Below, piece by piece: positions 1-12,323 of a DNA stretch of 64,000 nt (position 1 is the first letter of the stretch; each line of letters starts with the position of its first letter). Location of the stretch: NCBI RefSeq assembly GCF_022539665.2, contig NC_081340.1:6447357-6511356 (forward strand). The letters run 5' to 3'. The notes under the pieces were generated by a model, which had not been told where the DNA came from, ran no database searches, and was given only the letters and a program-made list of their open reading frames with translations. Source of the stretch: Daphnia carinata. Taxonomy: Eukaryota; Arthropoda; Branchiopoda; Diplostraca; Daphniidae. The translations under genes and the position numbers were made by a program.

Positions 1-2986
1 TTCATGTTGGCATTGCCTCGTATCACGCCACCGGCACATCATTGAATAATCTATAGCCACGTCATGATAGACAAGCGTCTATCTCTCTTATTGACTGAGC
101 ACGGGGGAAAAAAAAAATGAAACTCTGATGTTAAATCAAGCCCGTCGGTTACACACAAAGAAGCCCTTTTAACTTTACGTGCCCGCATTATTATTTTTTT
201 CTGTAGATAATGCGAAAAAAAAAAAAAAGAAGATGGTAGCATATGGCTTGTTGCATATGTGTGTGTGTGTGTGTGAAAAGCCCCTCTCCACCTGTTGGCT
301 GTTTTTCTACCTTACCGATCACGGGTCTGTCCCGACGTCATCTGTATGGTACCATGTTACCGTTAAGTCCCGACATCGTTCGCTTAGTCGAAAAATTTGT
401 TGTTTTTTTTTTTTAAATTTATTCTTTGCGCCCCCTACTTTTTGTTTCAGCTCTTCCCTGCCTAGTAGAACAAGATAACGATGGTCTATTTTTCATGTTC
501 TTTTTTAGACACAATGTTTATGAAGGTCTAATCAGCCGAGTTTTTCCGTTTTAATTTCCATTTTTATGTTCTTAAAAAAAAAAATGTTTTAAGCGAAGAA
601 AAAGGTTTACGGTGTAACAGGGAATGTTACATTCTATTACTCAAAAAAGAAGAAGACGAAGAAGAATGGGAAAAAAATTGAAATCAGGAAAAATGACTTC
701 CCTTTTTTGTTCTTTAACATTGTGTTGCAGCAGGTTTTTTTTGTTTTTGTCTCGACAGGTAGTGTCTACTAGACACGATGACGGAAAGCTTTCAACATTT
801 TCTTTTGAGATGGTATTGAGGGAGAGGGGGGGAGAGAGAGAGAGAGAGAAGAGAATTTCAGGGTAGAGAGGATTGGACCCTGAAAGAATCCGTGACTGTT
901 ATTTGGTTGTGTTATTGCTTGTTTGTGTGTCCCGAACGCAAACCCACGGCGGGAGGGCGTACATCTAACCCCTTTGGCTTCGTAGGACAACGAACAGAAA
1001 AACAAATTGTAAACGTCTGATGGCCACATCTTTTTTTGGCGAATTTTTTTTTTTTTTTTCATTAATAATCCCGGATTTCTCTTTTCTTTTGTCTTATTTT
1101 TGGCTATTTTTTTTTTTTTTTTTTAAACCTGTTTTTGTTCGGTTAAGCAAATAGTTTTCTCCGCACCGTTTCATTGAACCGTAGACGTATCCATCATGAT
1201 CTGTCGAGATATCGATACAATGGCTTTGTCTCTTCAGCGTCGCAGCTGCGGAGAAAATAACTCTGCGTTTGACCCAGAATATAAATGCGACTCGCTCTGA
1301 TTTAATTTTTGAATTTCAAAAGGAAATTTTCACTTTGACTTGCGCTCGCCCAAACGCCACTCCTTTTTGCAACAGTTTTCTTCTCATTTTCCCTTTTTTT
1401 TTTCTTTTTTTTTTCTTGAGTGGGCGTCGACTGTTTCTGCGCTCGACTTGCCGCGCATTTGGAATACAATTTTCGTGATCGCCTAGTCGTCAAAAAAAAA
1501 AAAAAAGGAGAAAATAAAAAGGACTCCCTTTTTTGTTGTTGTTGTTGTGAAGACGCAAATGAGAACCGCAAGTCCGCAGTGGAACGAGCGCGAAGGAGAG
1601 AGTCTTCTTCGTTGCTCCTTTCGCTGTTTGAATCGAAATAAACAAACCACTGCACTCTGGTTGTAAACGAGAGAAGGGGAAAAAAAAAAAAAAAAAAAAA
1701 AAAGAATGGGTTCAACTGACTCTCTGAAAACATTTTCTAACTTTTATTGAGGAGCGTACCTGTTGCTGCGTGGCTCAGTTTATCCGGCCGGATTTTATTT
1801 TCTCTCTTTCGTTCCTCAAACATTTCATTTTTTTTTTTTTTTTTTTTTTGAACAGATAATCTAGGACGACATCGGAATGTCCTTTTGTGTGTTTTGTGTG
1901 TCCAGTAAAAAAAAAAAAGAAAACAAAAAAATTGGAACCCGAAAATAGTCTAAAATAAAAACAGACATCAGAGGCGCGGACTGCATACTTAATGTGTAAT
2001 AGGTGTGTGTAGAGCATGATGATTATCGCCCTCTAAAAAAAAAAAAAGAAAGGAGAAAGAAATATTAAAAAATATATTTTAAATGTTTCTTTTTTTTTTA
2101 TCACGTCATCGAGTCCCTGGGTTGACGTCTTTGAATGTCGTCCTCGTAATCCCATTGCGGTCTTCAATTGTTCTTACCTCTTGAGGTAGTAACGTGGAAT
2201 TGAGATCGTGGCTTCGTCATTTTGACTCTATTCTTTTCGACAACACGTGGAGGAATGAAAATGGAAGGAGCCTTTCATATCCGGAAATGACGGTCGACTG
2301 CTCAAGCTCATCGTCCATCATTTTTGCATTGTTGTTTGAATTATTATTTTTTTTTTTTTTTAATTTTTTCTAACGAGTGTGTTAATTTAGCTCATTTCCG
2401 CAGCGAATATCCGCAACCTTAACCCGTTTCCGAGGGTAGGATCACGTTCTGTTTGATCGGCGAACGGCGGAACGCGTCGTTAGCCTCGATTTCTTTTTCT
2501 TGCTTTTTTCACAAAAAAAAAAAATTCTCTACGTCTCCCTTTTGTCGTGGCATTCGCGCCTTATGGGCTCGTTTCTTGTTCGTGAGCGCCGTCCAGAGAA
2601 AGAAAAAGAACGGGATAAAAAAAAAACGAAGAGAAATGAAGAAGAACAGAAGAATGAACAACAAAAAAAAAAAAAATAGTAAAGACGAAAGGAACGAAGA
2701 AGAGAGAAAACGGCCGACGGGACTATGTCGCTGGCCTCAGCGTGAATACCACTCACTTTGAGTTGGTGGTTCGTGCAGGTCGGTACTCCCGAAGACGTCG
2801 GGACCGTTCCATTACACAAAAGCACAACGCAAAGCGGTGTCTGTTCCGTGTTCCGACAAACGCCTTTTCCCATCCGTTTCATTTAGTTTAAGTTTGTCTT
2901 GTTGTTTTTTTTTTGTTGTTGTTGTTGACAAGTGCGTACGCTGTGTGTGTGTGTGTGTGTGTGTTTTGGTTACGGATGTGTCCAGC
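1..2986. other. Upstream noncoding region, homopolymer-rich
   Basis: No coding exon is supported here. The stretch holds many T- and A-runs of 10-25 bases, a GT microsatellite near 259-276 and a GA-rich tract near 820-851. Short open frames exist on both strands but are made of Lys, Phe and Ser homopolymer translation. It probably contains the promoter and 5' UTR of the WDR62-like gene starting at 2987; I cannot place the transcription start. Confidence 0.6.
2942..2964. repeat. (GT)n microsatellite in 5' UTR
   Basis: Perfect TG dinucleotide run about 23 bases long, ending 22 bases before the WDR62-like start codon, so probably transcribed. Confidence 0.9.
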
Positions 2987-3592
2987 ATGGCGCCCGTAGC
3001 CTTCTCTTCGTCCAACAATGACGAGTCGCTTCATCATCCCGTGGCCGATAAGGAAGTGGCCTGGCACGGCCAGGTGAGAAGAGACAAAAAATGGAGTGAA
3101 TTAGTTCTATATTTACTCTTTATTTCTTTTCTTTTTTTTTTTTTTTCCTGTTCCTCCATGTTGGGTGTGTGTGTGTGTGTGTGTGTTGGCACCTTTGCGG
3201 GATGTGTTGTCTTTTTGACTCTTGGAAAGAAATAGGAAAAAAAAAAAAAATAAAAAAAAAAAGTCCGTGCGAAAGAGGACATACTTTTGGTTTGCGCCGT
3301 TGGGATGACCCCCCACCGGTCGCGCCCTTCCATTGTTTCTGTGTCCTTTTGTGTTTTTCCTTAAACAGTGTAATATTTCATTTTTTTCTCATGTTTCTTT
3401 CTTTTTGTCTTTTTTTTTTTGGGGGGGGGGGGGGAAACGTAGGTGAAGCTGGAACGCGTCCTCGGCTTGACCGTCACGTCAAATGCGGCTCTGGCCTGTG
3501 ATCACAATACTGGAACCATCGCCTATCCTGCAGGGTATGTTACGTAGTCCACTAACGTCACCTCTCGCTCCTAGCGTGTTCACCTTCTTTAT

Positions 3593-3630
<38 letters not shown>

Positions 3631-4979
3631 CATTGCCAAGTTGTTGAACGATGATCCATCACGTTTTCTTCACCTATTTTATTTATTTATTTTTTTTATC
3701 CTCGTCGTTTTGATTTTGAATTGCAAACGCTTGCACCTTTCGCTTCGTTACTTTAAAGAAAAATTAATCTTTAATGGGAGGTTCGCGTGTCCGTGTCAAA
3801 GCTTTAAATCATAAAAAAAAAGAAGGAAGATTCAAAGAGAAAAACGTCGAAAATTCTTAAGCAAACAAAATATGTTTCGTGAACTAAATGGAGGCAGTCG
3901 TGAATCTTTTATAGATAGCAATAAAATGTTGGTCACTTCCATAACGTCACCTTTCAAGAGAGAGAGAGAGAAAAAAAAAAACCTTGGCGTTGCCATTAGA
4001 TTTTTAGCAGTTGCTGAATCATTTGGTCATGGTTGTGTCTCTCCACTCTCTCTTTTATCTCTAAAAACTCCGGCTATGCACACATTCCCATCTCCTTGAA
4101 GGCATTTTTTCGGGTGGGTCTCTGCGTTACGTTCGCCAATGATGAATCGGCCTAGTCCGCACTGAAAAAAAAACAAAAAACTATCGTCTCTTCATCGTTG
4201 ATTGATTTCGTGATGGATGACGTACGTTACGAAACGGCCCTCGTATTCCCCGTTTTCTCTTTTTTTTTCTGTGTGTTCCAGCCGCTTACTGGACTTTGAA
4301 ATGTCTCACCTCGCGCCGAGTCGGTTGTGATTTTCATTAATTTTTTATTTTTTATTTTTTTTTTATTTTTTCATTTTTATTTTGGACAGATGTTCCGTGG
4401 TGTTGTTCCACCCGCGCAAGAACCGCCAAACTCACATTGTCAACCCGTCGCGGAAGACGCTAACGGCGGTGGCCTTTTCGGCTGATGGCAAATACCTAGT
4501 GACGGGCGAGTGCGGTCACCAGCCGTCCGTCCGCATCTGGGACCTGGCCGACAGGAGCCAGGTGGCCGAATTTGCTGGGCACAAGTTCGGCGTTGTATGC
4601 GCGGTACGTTCATTTTTATTTTTTATTTTTTTATTTTCTTTTCTTTTCTTTTTCCCCCCTCCTTTTTGTCGTGTTCGCGGTTCGTCCACTTAATATTTTT
4701 ACTAGGGAGACTTTGCTCTATTATTCGTGGAAAAAAAAACAAACTAATTTTAAAAGGCAAAAAGAATTTTGGTTTTTAGATTAATTCGGTTCAGCGATGC
4801 GGCGTCAAGTCACGGGAAAAAAAAAGAAACAAAAAAAAAAATCTGATTTAACTGTGAATGGATTTTTACCTGCTATATCGGGACCTGCAAAGTAATAATA
4901 ATAACGTGGCGCCTCTCGGCCCGCAATCAAAAGAGCTGAAGCCATTCTTATCCTTTAGACATTCCGATGTCAAACTTGT

Positions 4980-5013
<34 letters not shown>

Positions 5014-7122
5014 ATAAAGGTGTTGCGCTAACACACCGGTCCCCCCCCCCCCCCTTTTTTTTTTTAATTGGGCAAACATTCTTTCGAGCTCTTTGAGTTC
5101 TTGATGAATTTTATTTTGACAGTGTCTCCTCTTTTTTTTTTTTTTTTTTTTTGTTGTTGTTGTTTTGTTTTGTGCTATATTTTTTTTTTTTTTTTTGTGT
5201 TTGTTTGGGTTGTTTTTAATTGTTTTGGTTTCTTTTGTCTGGTGGGGTTTGATGTTTCCGCACGAAATGTTTAGGCTTTTTCGCCGAACCACAAGTACGT
5301 GGTGTCGGTCGGATCGCAGCACGACATGATCGTCAACGTGTGGGACTGGCGAAGCGGCGTCAAAGTGGCCTCAAACAAAGTGTCGTCCAAGGTGAAGGCC
5401 GTTTCCTTCGCCGAAAACGGATCCTATTTCGTGACGGTGGGCAATCGGCACGTCAAATTTTGGTACCTGGAATATTCCCGTTCGGCCAAGGTTCGCATCG
5501 CTTCCTTTTTTTTTTATTTATTTCTTTTTATTTCTTTTTTTTTCTTTTTTTTTTTTTTTTTTTTTTTCATATTCACGATTTTAATAGTCATGTTCGTTCT
5601 ACCTGTTTTGTAACATCATTCCCTCTTTGATTTCGCTATCTCGATTGATTGATGCTAATGGTCACGCTCTTTTCCAATTCTTGTTTTTTTCTTTTTTTTT
5701 TCTCTTTTATTTTTTATTGTTCATCTCATCCCGGCTGGACGGGATTTGTTTTCCTCCCATCATCCAAAAACTCGGGGCAAAATAACGTGTGTGCGTGTGT
5801 GTGCGTGTGTGTGGGTTTTTGCAGTATAAGGAGCCTGTGCCGTTGATGGGCCGTTCGGCCATATTGGGCGAACAGCGCAACAACTATTTCTGCGACGTCG
5901 GATGCGGTCGAGGCGAGATGGGAGACTCGACGTACGCCATTACCAAGACGGGACTCCTCTGTGAATTCAACAACCGTCGGCTGCTGGACAAATGGGTCGA
6001 ATTGAGGGTAAAAGAAACGAAGCAAACTGTTTCACCGTTATGTCGTGACCACCTTTTCCCTTTGTGATTGATGATATCTGTGTGTTTCATCTCATCTCAT
6101 CCCATTTTTTTTTTTTTTTTTTTTCTTTTATTTATTTATTTCATTTGTTTTATTATTGAACCGTTGGTTGCGTGTAGACGTCAAGTGCCAATTGTTTAGT
6201 GGTGGGCGAGCAGCACATCTTTGTCGGCTGCGCTGACGGCATCGTCCGCTGTTTCAGTCCGTTCACGCTGCAGTTTGTGACGACCCTGCCGAGGACGCAC
6301 TACCTCGGCGTCGACGTGGCCAAAGGTCTCTCCATCAGTCACATGGCCTCGCATCCGGCCAATGCCAAATATCCGGACACGGTGGCGCTCACCTATGACG
6401 AGACAAACCACAAGGTGGCTTGCGTCTACAGCGATCGCAGCCTCTATTTGTGGGACGTCACCGATATCCGCAAGGTACCATATTTATGTCCATTTTTTTT
6501 TTGTTTTGTTTTTTTGTTCTTCTCTTGTCTGCTGGGTCAATCGTTTTTTTTTTTTTTTTTTTTTTTTTTTCTTTATGATAGGTTGGCAAATCGCATTCGT
6601 TTTTGTACCACGCTGCGTGCATCTGGGGCGTCGAGTCGTACCCCTCGTCCAAAGAAGGCATGAAGGGCGTTCTGCCCACTGGCTCGTTCGTGACCTGCTC
6701 CAGCGACGATACCATCCGCGTCTGGAATCTCGACCCCAACATGGGCACCAACACCATCTACCGGCGCAACATTTACAGCAACGTGAGTGTTTGAAAAAGG
6801 AAAAGACGATTCTTATTAACAATAACAAATGGCTCAGACCAAGTTTAGACTGGAAGATGGCAAAGATGGCAGGGGTGTTTAGACTTAACGTTAAGCTTCG
6901 CATGAATGTTATCTCTGGCAGACTATCATGCTGCCAAATGAAATACGAGATGGGATTATTCAATCCTTAACCTACTTAGTTTTTATGTCTCACTTGTATA
7001 CGTCAAACGAGAGTCGAAAGTCCAAGGGCTTCGCACGGTTTTTTAAAAGAGACAACAACAAAAAAGAAATAAGCGTGTGTGCGTTCAACGTGTAATTTCT
7101 CATTCTTTTATTTGTTTCTTTC

Positions 7123-7155
<33 letters not shown>

Positions 7156-10100
7156 AAATAAAGGATCTACTCAAGACCTTGTACGTGGATCAAGACTTGG
7201 CCTTCCTGAAGGATCAAGATCTGGCGGCAGGCGGATCGGCCGACAAAACCGATTCGACTTATGACGCCCGCAACGGAGTCCGATGTATCCGGATCAGTCC
7301 GGATGGCAAACACCTGGCTTCGGGTGACCGAGCCGGTAACATTCGGTAAGTCCTTTGTTTATCACGTGGGAAAACGAGCGGATATTTTTTTTTTTTTGTT
7401 TTTTTGTTTTTTTTTTTTTTTTGCTTCTTTCATTTCATCCAACGTGCGTATTTTGTACAGCTGTAACGGATTTCCGTAATTACGCGCTGCGGTGATCCGA
7501 TGAATTGTTAAGGGAAAAGACACTTTGTATAATTGCGCCTCCCTTCTTTTTTTTTTTTTTTTTTTTTTTTTCTATGTCTTTCGTGACCTTTACACGATTT
7601 CATTAGGATTCACGACATGCAATTCATGGATCAACTCTACAAAATCGAAGCCCACGACGCAGAAGTGTTGAGCTTGGAATATTCACGACCCGAATCGGGC
7701 TTGAGACTTTTGGCTTCCGCTTCGCGCGATCGTCTCATTCACATCTTTAGCGTCGATCAGGTAAAATAGATAACAAAAGAAAAAAAAAAAAACCACTTGC
7801 CGTGAAGAAGAAGAAGAAGAAGATAAAGAAATAAGAACACAACGGATGTTACCGCTAGTAGCGCCGCTCTTTGATGTACTCGTTCTATTTAATCGGATCG
7901 TTTGTGTCTCTCTTTTTCCGCCCCGTTACGACAGGGCTACAGTTTCGTCCAGACGCTGGACGACCATTCATCGTCGATCACTTCTGTGCGTTTCGTTTTG
8001 AGTCATGGACTCTTTCAGATGGTCTCTTGCGGTGCCGACAAGTCGCTCATATTCCGCCAGCTGCAACAAGTAACACTGTTTTCATTCTTCTTTTTGTTCA
8101 AATAATGGCTCTTCAATAATGCAAAGTCGTAAAAAAAAAGAAAAAAAAAAAAAAAGAAATACAAATAAAAACGATGACTATCTATTTTGGAACAGGCGAA
8201 TGGCAACAGCCAGGTGCAGTTTGCCCGAGGACACAATATCGTTGGAAAGACTACCTTTTATGATATGGAATCGGACCAGAGCCAGAAACACATTTTGACG
8301 GCCTGCCAGGATCGCAGCGTGCGCGTCTACAACACCTCGACGGGCAAACACAGCAAAACGTTTAAAGGATCGACCAGCGACGACGGAACTCTTATCAAAG
8401 TATTTCTTCTTTTTTTTTTTTTCTTTTTTTTTTTTTTGAAAAGAAATTGGATGGTTTAAAAAGAAAGGTCGGATAATCTAATTTGTTTTGTTTTTTTTGC
8501 CAATAGCTCTGCCTGGACAACAGCGGACTTTACGTCGCCACTAGTTGCACGGACAAAACACTGGCCGTGTACGATTACTACTCGGGTGAATGCATGGCTA
8601 CCATGTACGGCCATTCGGAGCTTGTAACCGGATTACGCTTTACCAACGACGGCAAACACCTCGTCAGCGTGTCTGGCGACGGCTGCGTCTTCATCTGGAA
8701 ATTGCCGCACGATATGACGGTGACGGTCCAAGCCCGACTTGCCCAGCAGACGGCTAGAGCGGCCAAGGAGAGCCGGCGTGCCACGTACAACGCTCACGGA
8801 GGCAGCGGAAGTGGTGGGCCACTTTCACCGGAACTGAAAACCGACAATGAAGAGTTCGGCTCTCCGCCACCGGAACTGTTCGATCCCAACGCCAACGCTC
8901 ATCAGCAGGGGATGGAAGAGGATTATCGCTTCAGCGTCGGCCAGCTGCCGCACTGGGCCAAGAAGCAAATCGGTGAAAACAATCCGGCCAAGCCAGGAAG
9001 CAATGCCAAAGGAGGAGTCGACTTGCCGAAAGGTCGCTGGGCCCAGCGGATGGACACGACCAACGCATCCGGCATCACCGTCAAATCCTTTTACCAAGGC
9101 GACAGTGTCATTCCCTTTCCTCCATCTCAGAGTGAGTTTTCTTTTTTTTTTTTTGTTTTTTTTTGTTTTAAATAAATTTCATCCGTTCGTCTAAGAAATA
9201 AAAGTCACAATTTCTGGTTGGCAACTGGCTGGAACTAAAACGTGGATTTTATTAATTTTTTTTTTTGGGCTTATCTGCGCAGTGGAAAAGGGAAACCTGG
9301 CCGACTCCGACGGTTCCAAGGACAGTTCGCTGGAGAGTAACGAATTCCGCAGCTACGGCCGTAACGATGGAACGTTTCTTAAGGAGGTAAAAGGAGACTA
9401 TTGTTTGACGTTCCGCTTTTATTATTTTTTGTATTTTTTGTGGGGCGTACGTGAGTGTTATCGTAACCTGAATTACTGGCTAGAGTCGTAACCTGCTTGT
9501 CCTTGTTTTTGATATGCCTGCCGTTCTCGATGAATGGGTAGCGTTCTCGGTTTGCTAATCCTGTAGGCTTCGTTTCTCATCTCTTTTTGTCTGTATTCAT
9601 GACTTCAGAACGGGCCTGACGAATTTGTCCCTTGTCCCGCGAGCCTTGATGAAATTGAGCGCGCTTCTCTCGCTTTCCAGGTACAAACTTATACGCCTGA
9701 CAGCTTAGCTCTATTTTCGTAATGTGTAGAATTAATTTAGTTAGGAGAAAAAAAAAAAAAAAAAAAAACCTGGAACTTTTTCTTTCTTTCTTTTTTTTTT
9801 TTTTTTTTTTATCCTCGTCCCCTTCCCATATTTATCAGATACGATCCCCTTATCATTACTTATCAGATAACGTAAGATTAACACTAATAAAATTTATGAA
9901 AAAGATCCCGACGTCGAAAATCACGCGACGAGGTGGCGAAAGTTCTGCAGAAAGCGGACGTGGGCGAACGCTGACGGACGATAGCAGCGCCAGCAGTTTA
10001 AAAATGGAGGTACATTTCTTAGAAAATATGAATAGATCTAATATGGAAAAAGAATAAATAAATGAATCAAAAAAAAAAAAGAAAGAAAAAGCGTGTACTA

Positions 10101-12287
10101 ATCTTTTTGTGATTCAAGGATTTCGAGGGCACCGAGCACGATGGTGATGTCGAGGATTATTCGGACAACGAGTCAACCGAGCCCGAACAAACGGAAAAGC
10201 TTATGTATTATCCTCAAAACGAGGAGACTAGCAGGTACTTTTGATTGATTTTAGTCCTAAAAAAAAAAAAAAATAGAACATATTTTTTTTTTTGGTTTAA
10301 ATTTATTATTTGGGGTATCTCACTTTCCTTGTTCGCGTAGTGATTACACCGTCAACGCCATGGATGTGGAAGAATTGCGTCGATCGCAGCGCCGCATGAA
10401 GAAACCGCGATCGACCGCCTCTGAGCTCGGTATGGGTTATTTGAACCCGCCGAGTAGCACCGTGTCCGTCTCGGGATCCCAAGATTCTGACGAAGACGAT
10501 GACGAGGTGTCCACTCCTAGCGGCGAGCTTGCCGAGAGAAATCTACTTTCTCTTCTGTCCGTTAGGTACAGTACTTAATTTTTACCCCGGAAATTTGATT
10601 TTGAATGTAATGCATTCTTTCGTGTTTTGTTTTGACAGTTCTGAAAGTCTGGATCGAGTTGGCCGTCGCGAGACTTACCTGAAAAACAATTTCGAGTCGC
10701 TTGGAGAGCAAAACGATAACCAAAACAACTTGGATATGACGGTCGTCTCTGCCGAGACGGAGGACGTTTCCTCGCTCAACAAGACGAATATGAGCAGTTT
10801 GACTTCGAAATTTTTGACGAAAACCAACAGCAACGCGGACATGATCAGCGCATTAAAGGCGACCCAGCGTGATCCGGAGGCCGTCCGAAAGCGCGAAGAA
10901 CTTCAACGCAGAATCGAGGAGACGCGGCGCAAGTTGCAAAGCGTACGCGTAACAAATCCAATTACTCTAAACAATTCATTTCGTATTTTTAAAGTCTATA
11001 TTACGTCTGATTTGACGCCGCAAATTCCATTAACGATAACCAACAAATGTGTTAACGATTCACCACCTTAACAGCCAAAATGCACGCGCGCGCCATTTGC
11101 TATCGACTCACAATAGGATTTGTGAAAGACGGGGTGGCTTGTGCCGTTTTGTTGTTCTTGACCATGCCATTCTATGTTTTCTTTCTTCTATTTTGTTTTT
11201 TTGTTTTTTTTTTGTTTTTTTTTACTTGATTAGATTGGTTACAAGTCCAACTTAAGGAACAGTCAGAGTATCACCGATCTTCGAGAAAGTGGACCTGCCT
11301 CGCTGACGGCCTCGCCAACTCCGAACGTGACGTCATCGGCCGCCGGGTTGGGAGGCGCTGGAATGTTGGACTCGTCGTCGTCGTCGTCGTCGATGGGTGG
11401 CCGCACTTGGGGATCGGCCAAGGATCGAGGTAAGCTACGTCTGCTGCAGTCGCACCATCTCTTCCGCTCGCTAGACGTCACCACCGTTTCAAGCGCTACT
11501 AACCCACCTGTCCAAGTTGCCCGTTTGACCGATTTCCCCTCGCCTAACGCACCGATATCCCAGCGGTGGAGCGAACCCGCCGCCGCTTACCATTCACTGC
11601 CGCACCCAAGCTTGTGGTCGACGGCCATGGAAGACGACGAGGCCAGTCTCAGTTGCGACTCGCTCGATCCGTCCTCGACTCGCGCCGCAAACCACGTTCC
11701 TAGGGCCTCTTCCCCAAGCCCTCCACCGTGCCCGACTCCTCGTAAGCGATGGCAAAGTCCAGCCCCGACGTCGCGCCCCGATCATTTGCTGCAATCTGTC
11801 GAGCCACTTGATTTTTTAAATGTCCAGCATCATCAACGGCGACAGGAAGAAGAAGAGTTTCATCCGCGTTTCGTCAGTTGGGAGCTTCCGTTCAATTCGC
11901 AGCGCTCTGGCCACTGCAAGCTGGCCAAACCCTGGGTCAGAGTTCAGCCTCGAATGCGATCCGAAGTCAACCCACCTGCTGCTCACAAATGCGATTTGAA
12001 AGCGCATCGTCGTTGCAAGCAGCGATCTCGCCCGTCCAGCCGGGAAAGGACTCCCGCGCACGATGGAGGAAGTGTCGGCAGCGGACCGGATTCTGTCCCA
12101 CCGGATGCGGCCAATCGTCCCAATGCCAAATCGAAATGGACGCGCCGCGTAGGCGTTCAGCAGCTACTGCCGTCTAAAACGCGCTTCTCGTCCTCGTCCT
12201 CTTCCTCGCTGGACATCAGAGCCGATGCCCAATGTGGGCGAGGTACTCGATCGTACACTGATTGCATGATTTTCCCAATGCAAACAC

Positions 12288-12323
<36 letters not shown>

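Noticed and set aside
1302-1733. 143-aa minus-strand open frame in the upstream T-rich region
   Set aside because: It is largely translated homopolymer (Phe, Lys, Gln runs) with no domain, no splice logic and no conserved sequence.
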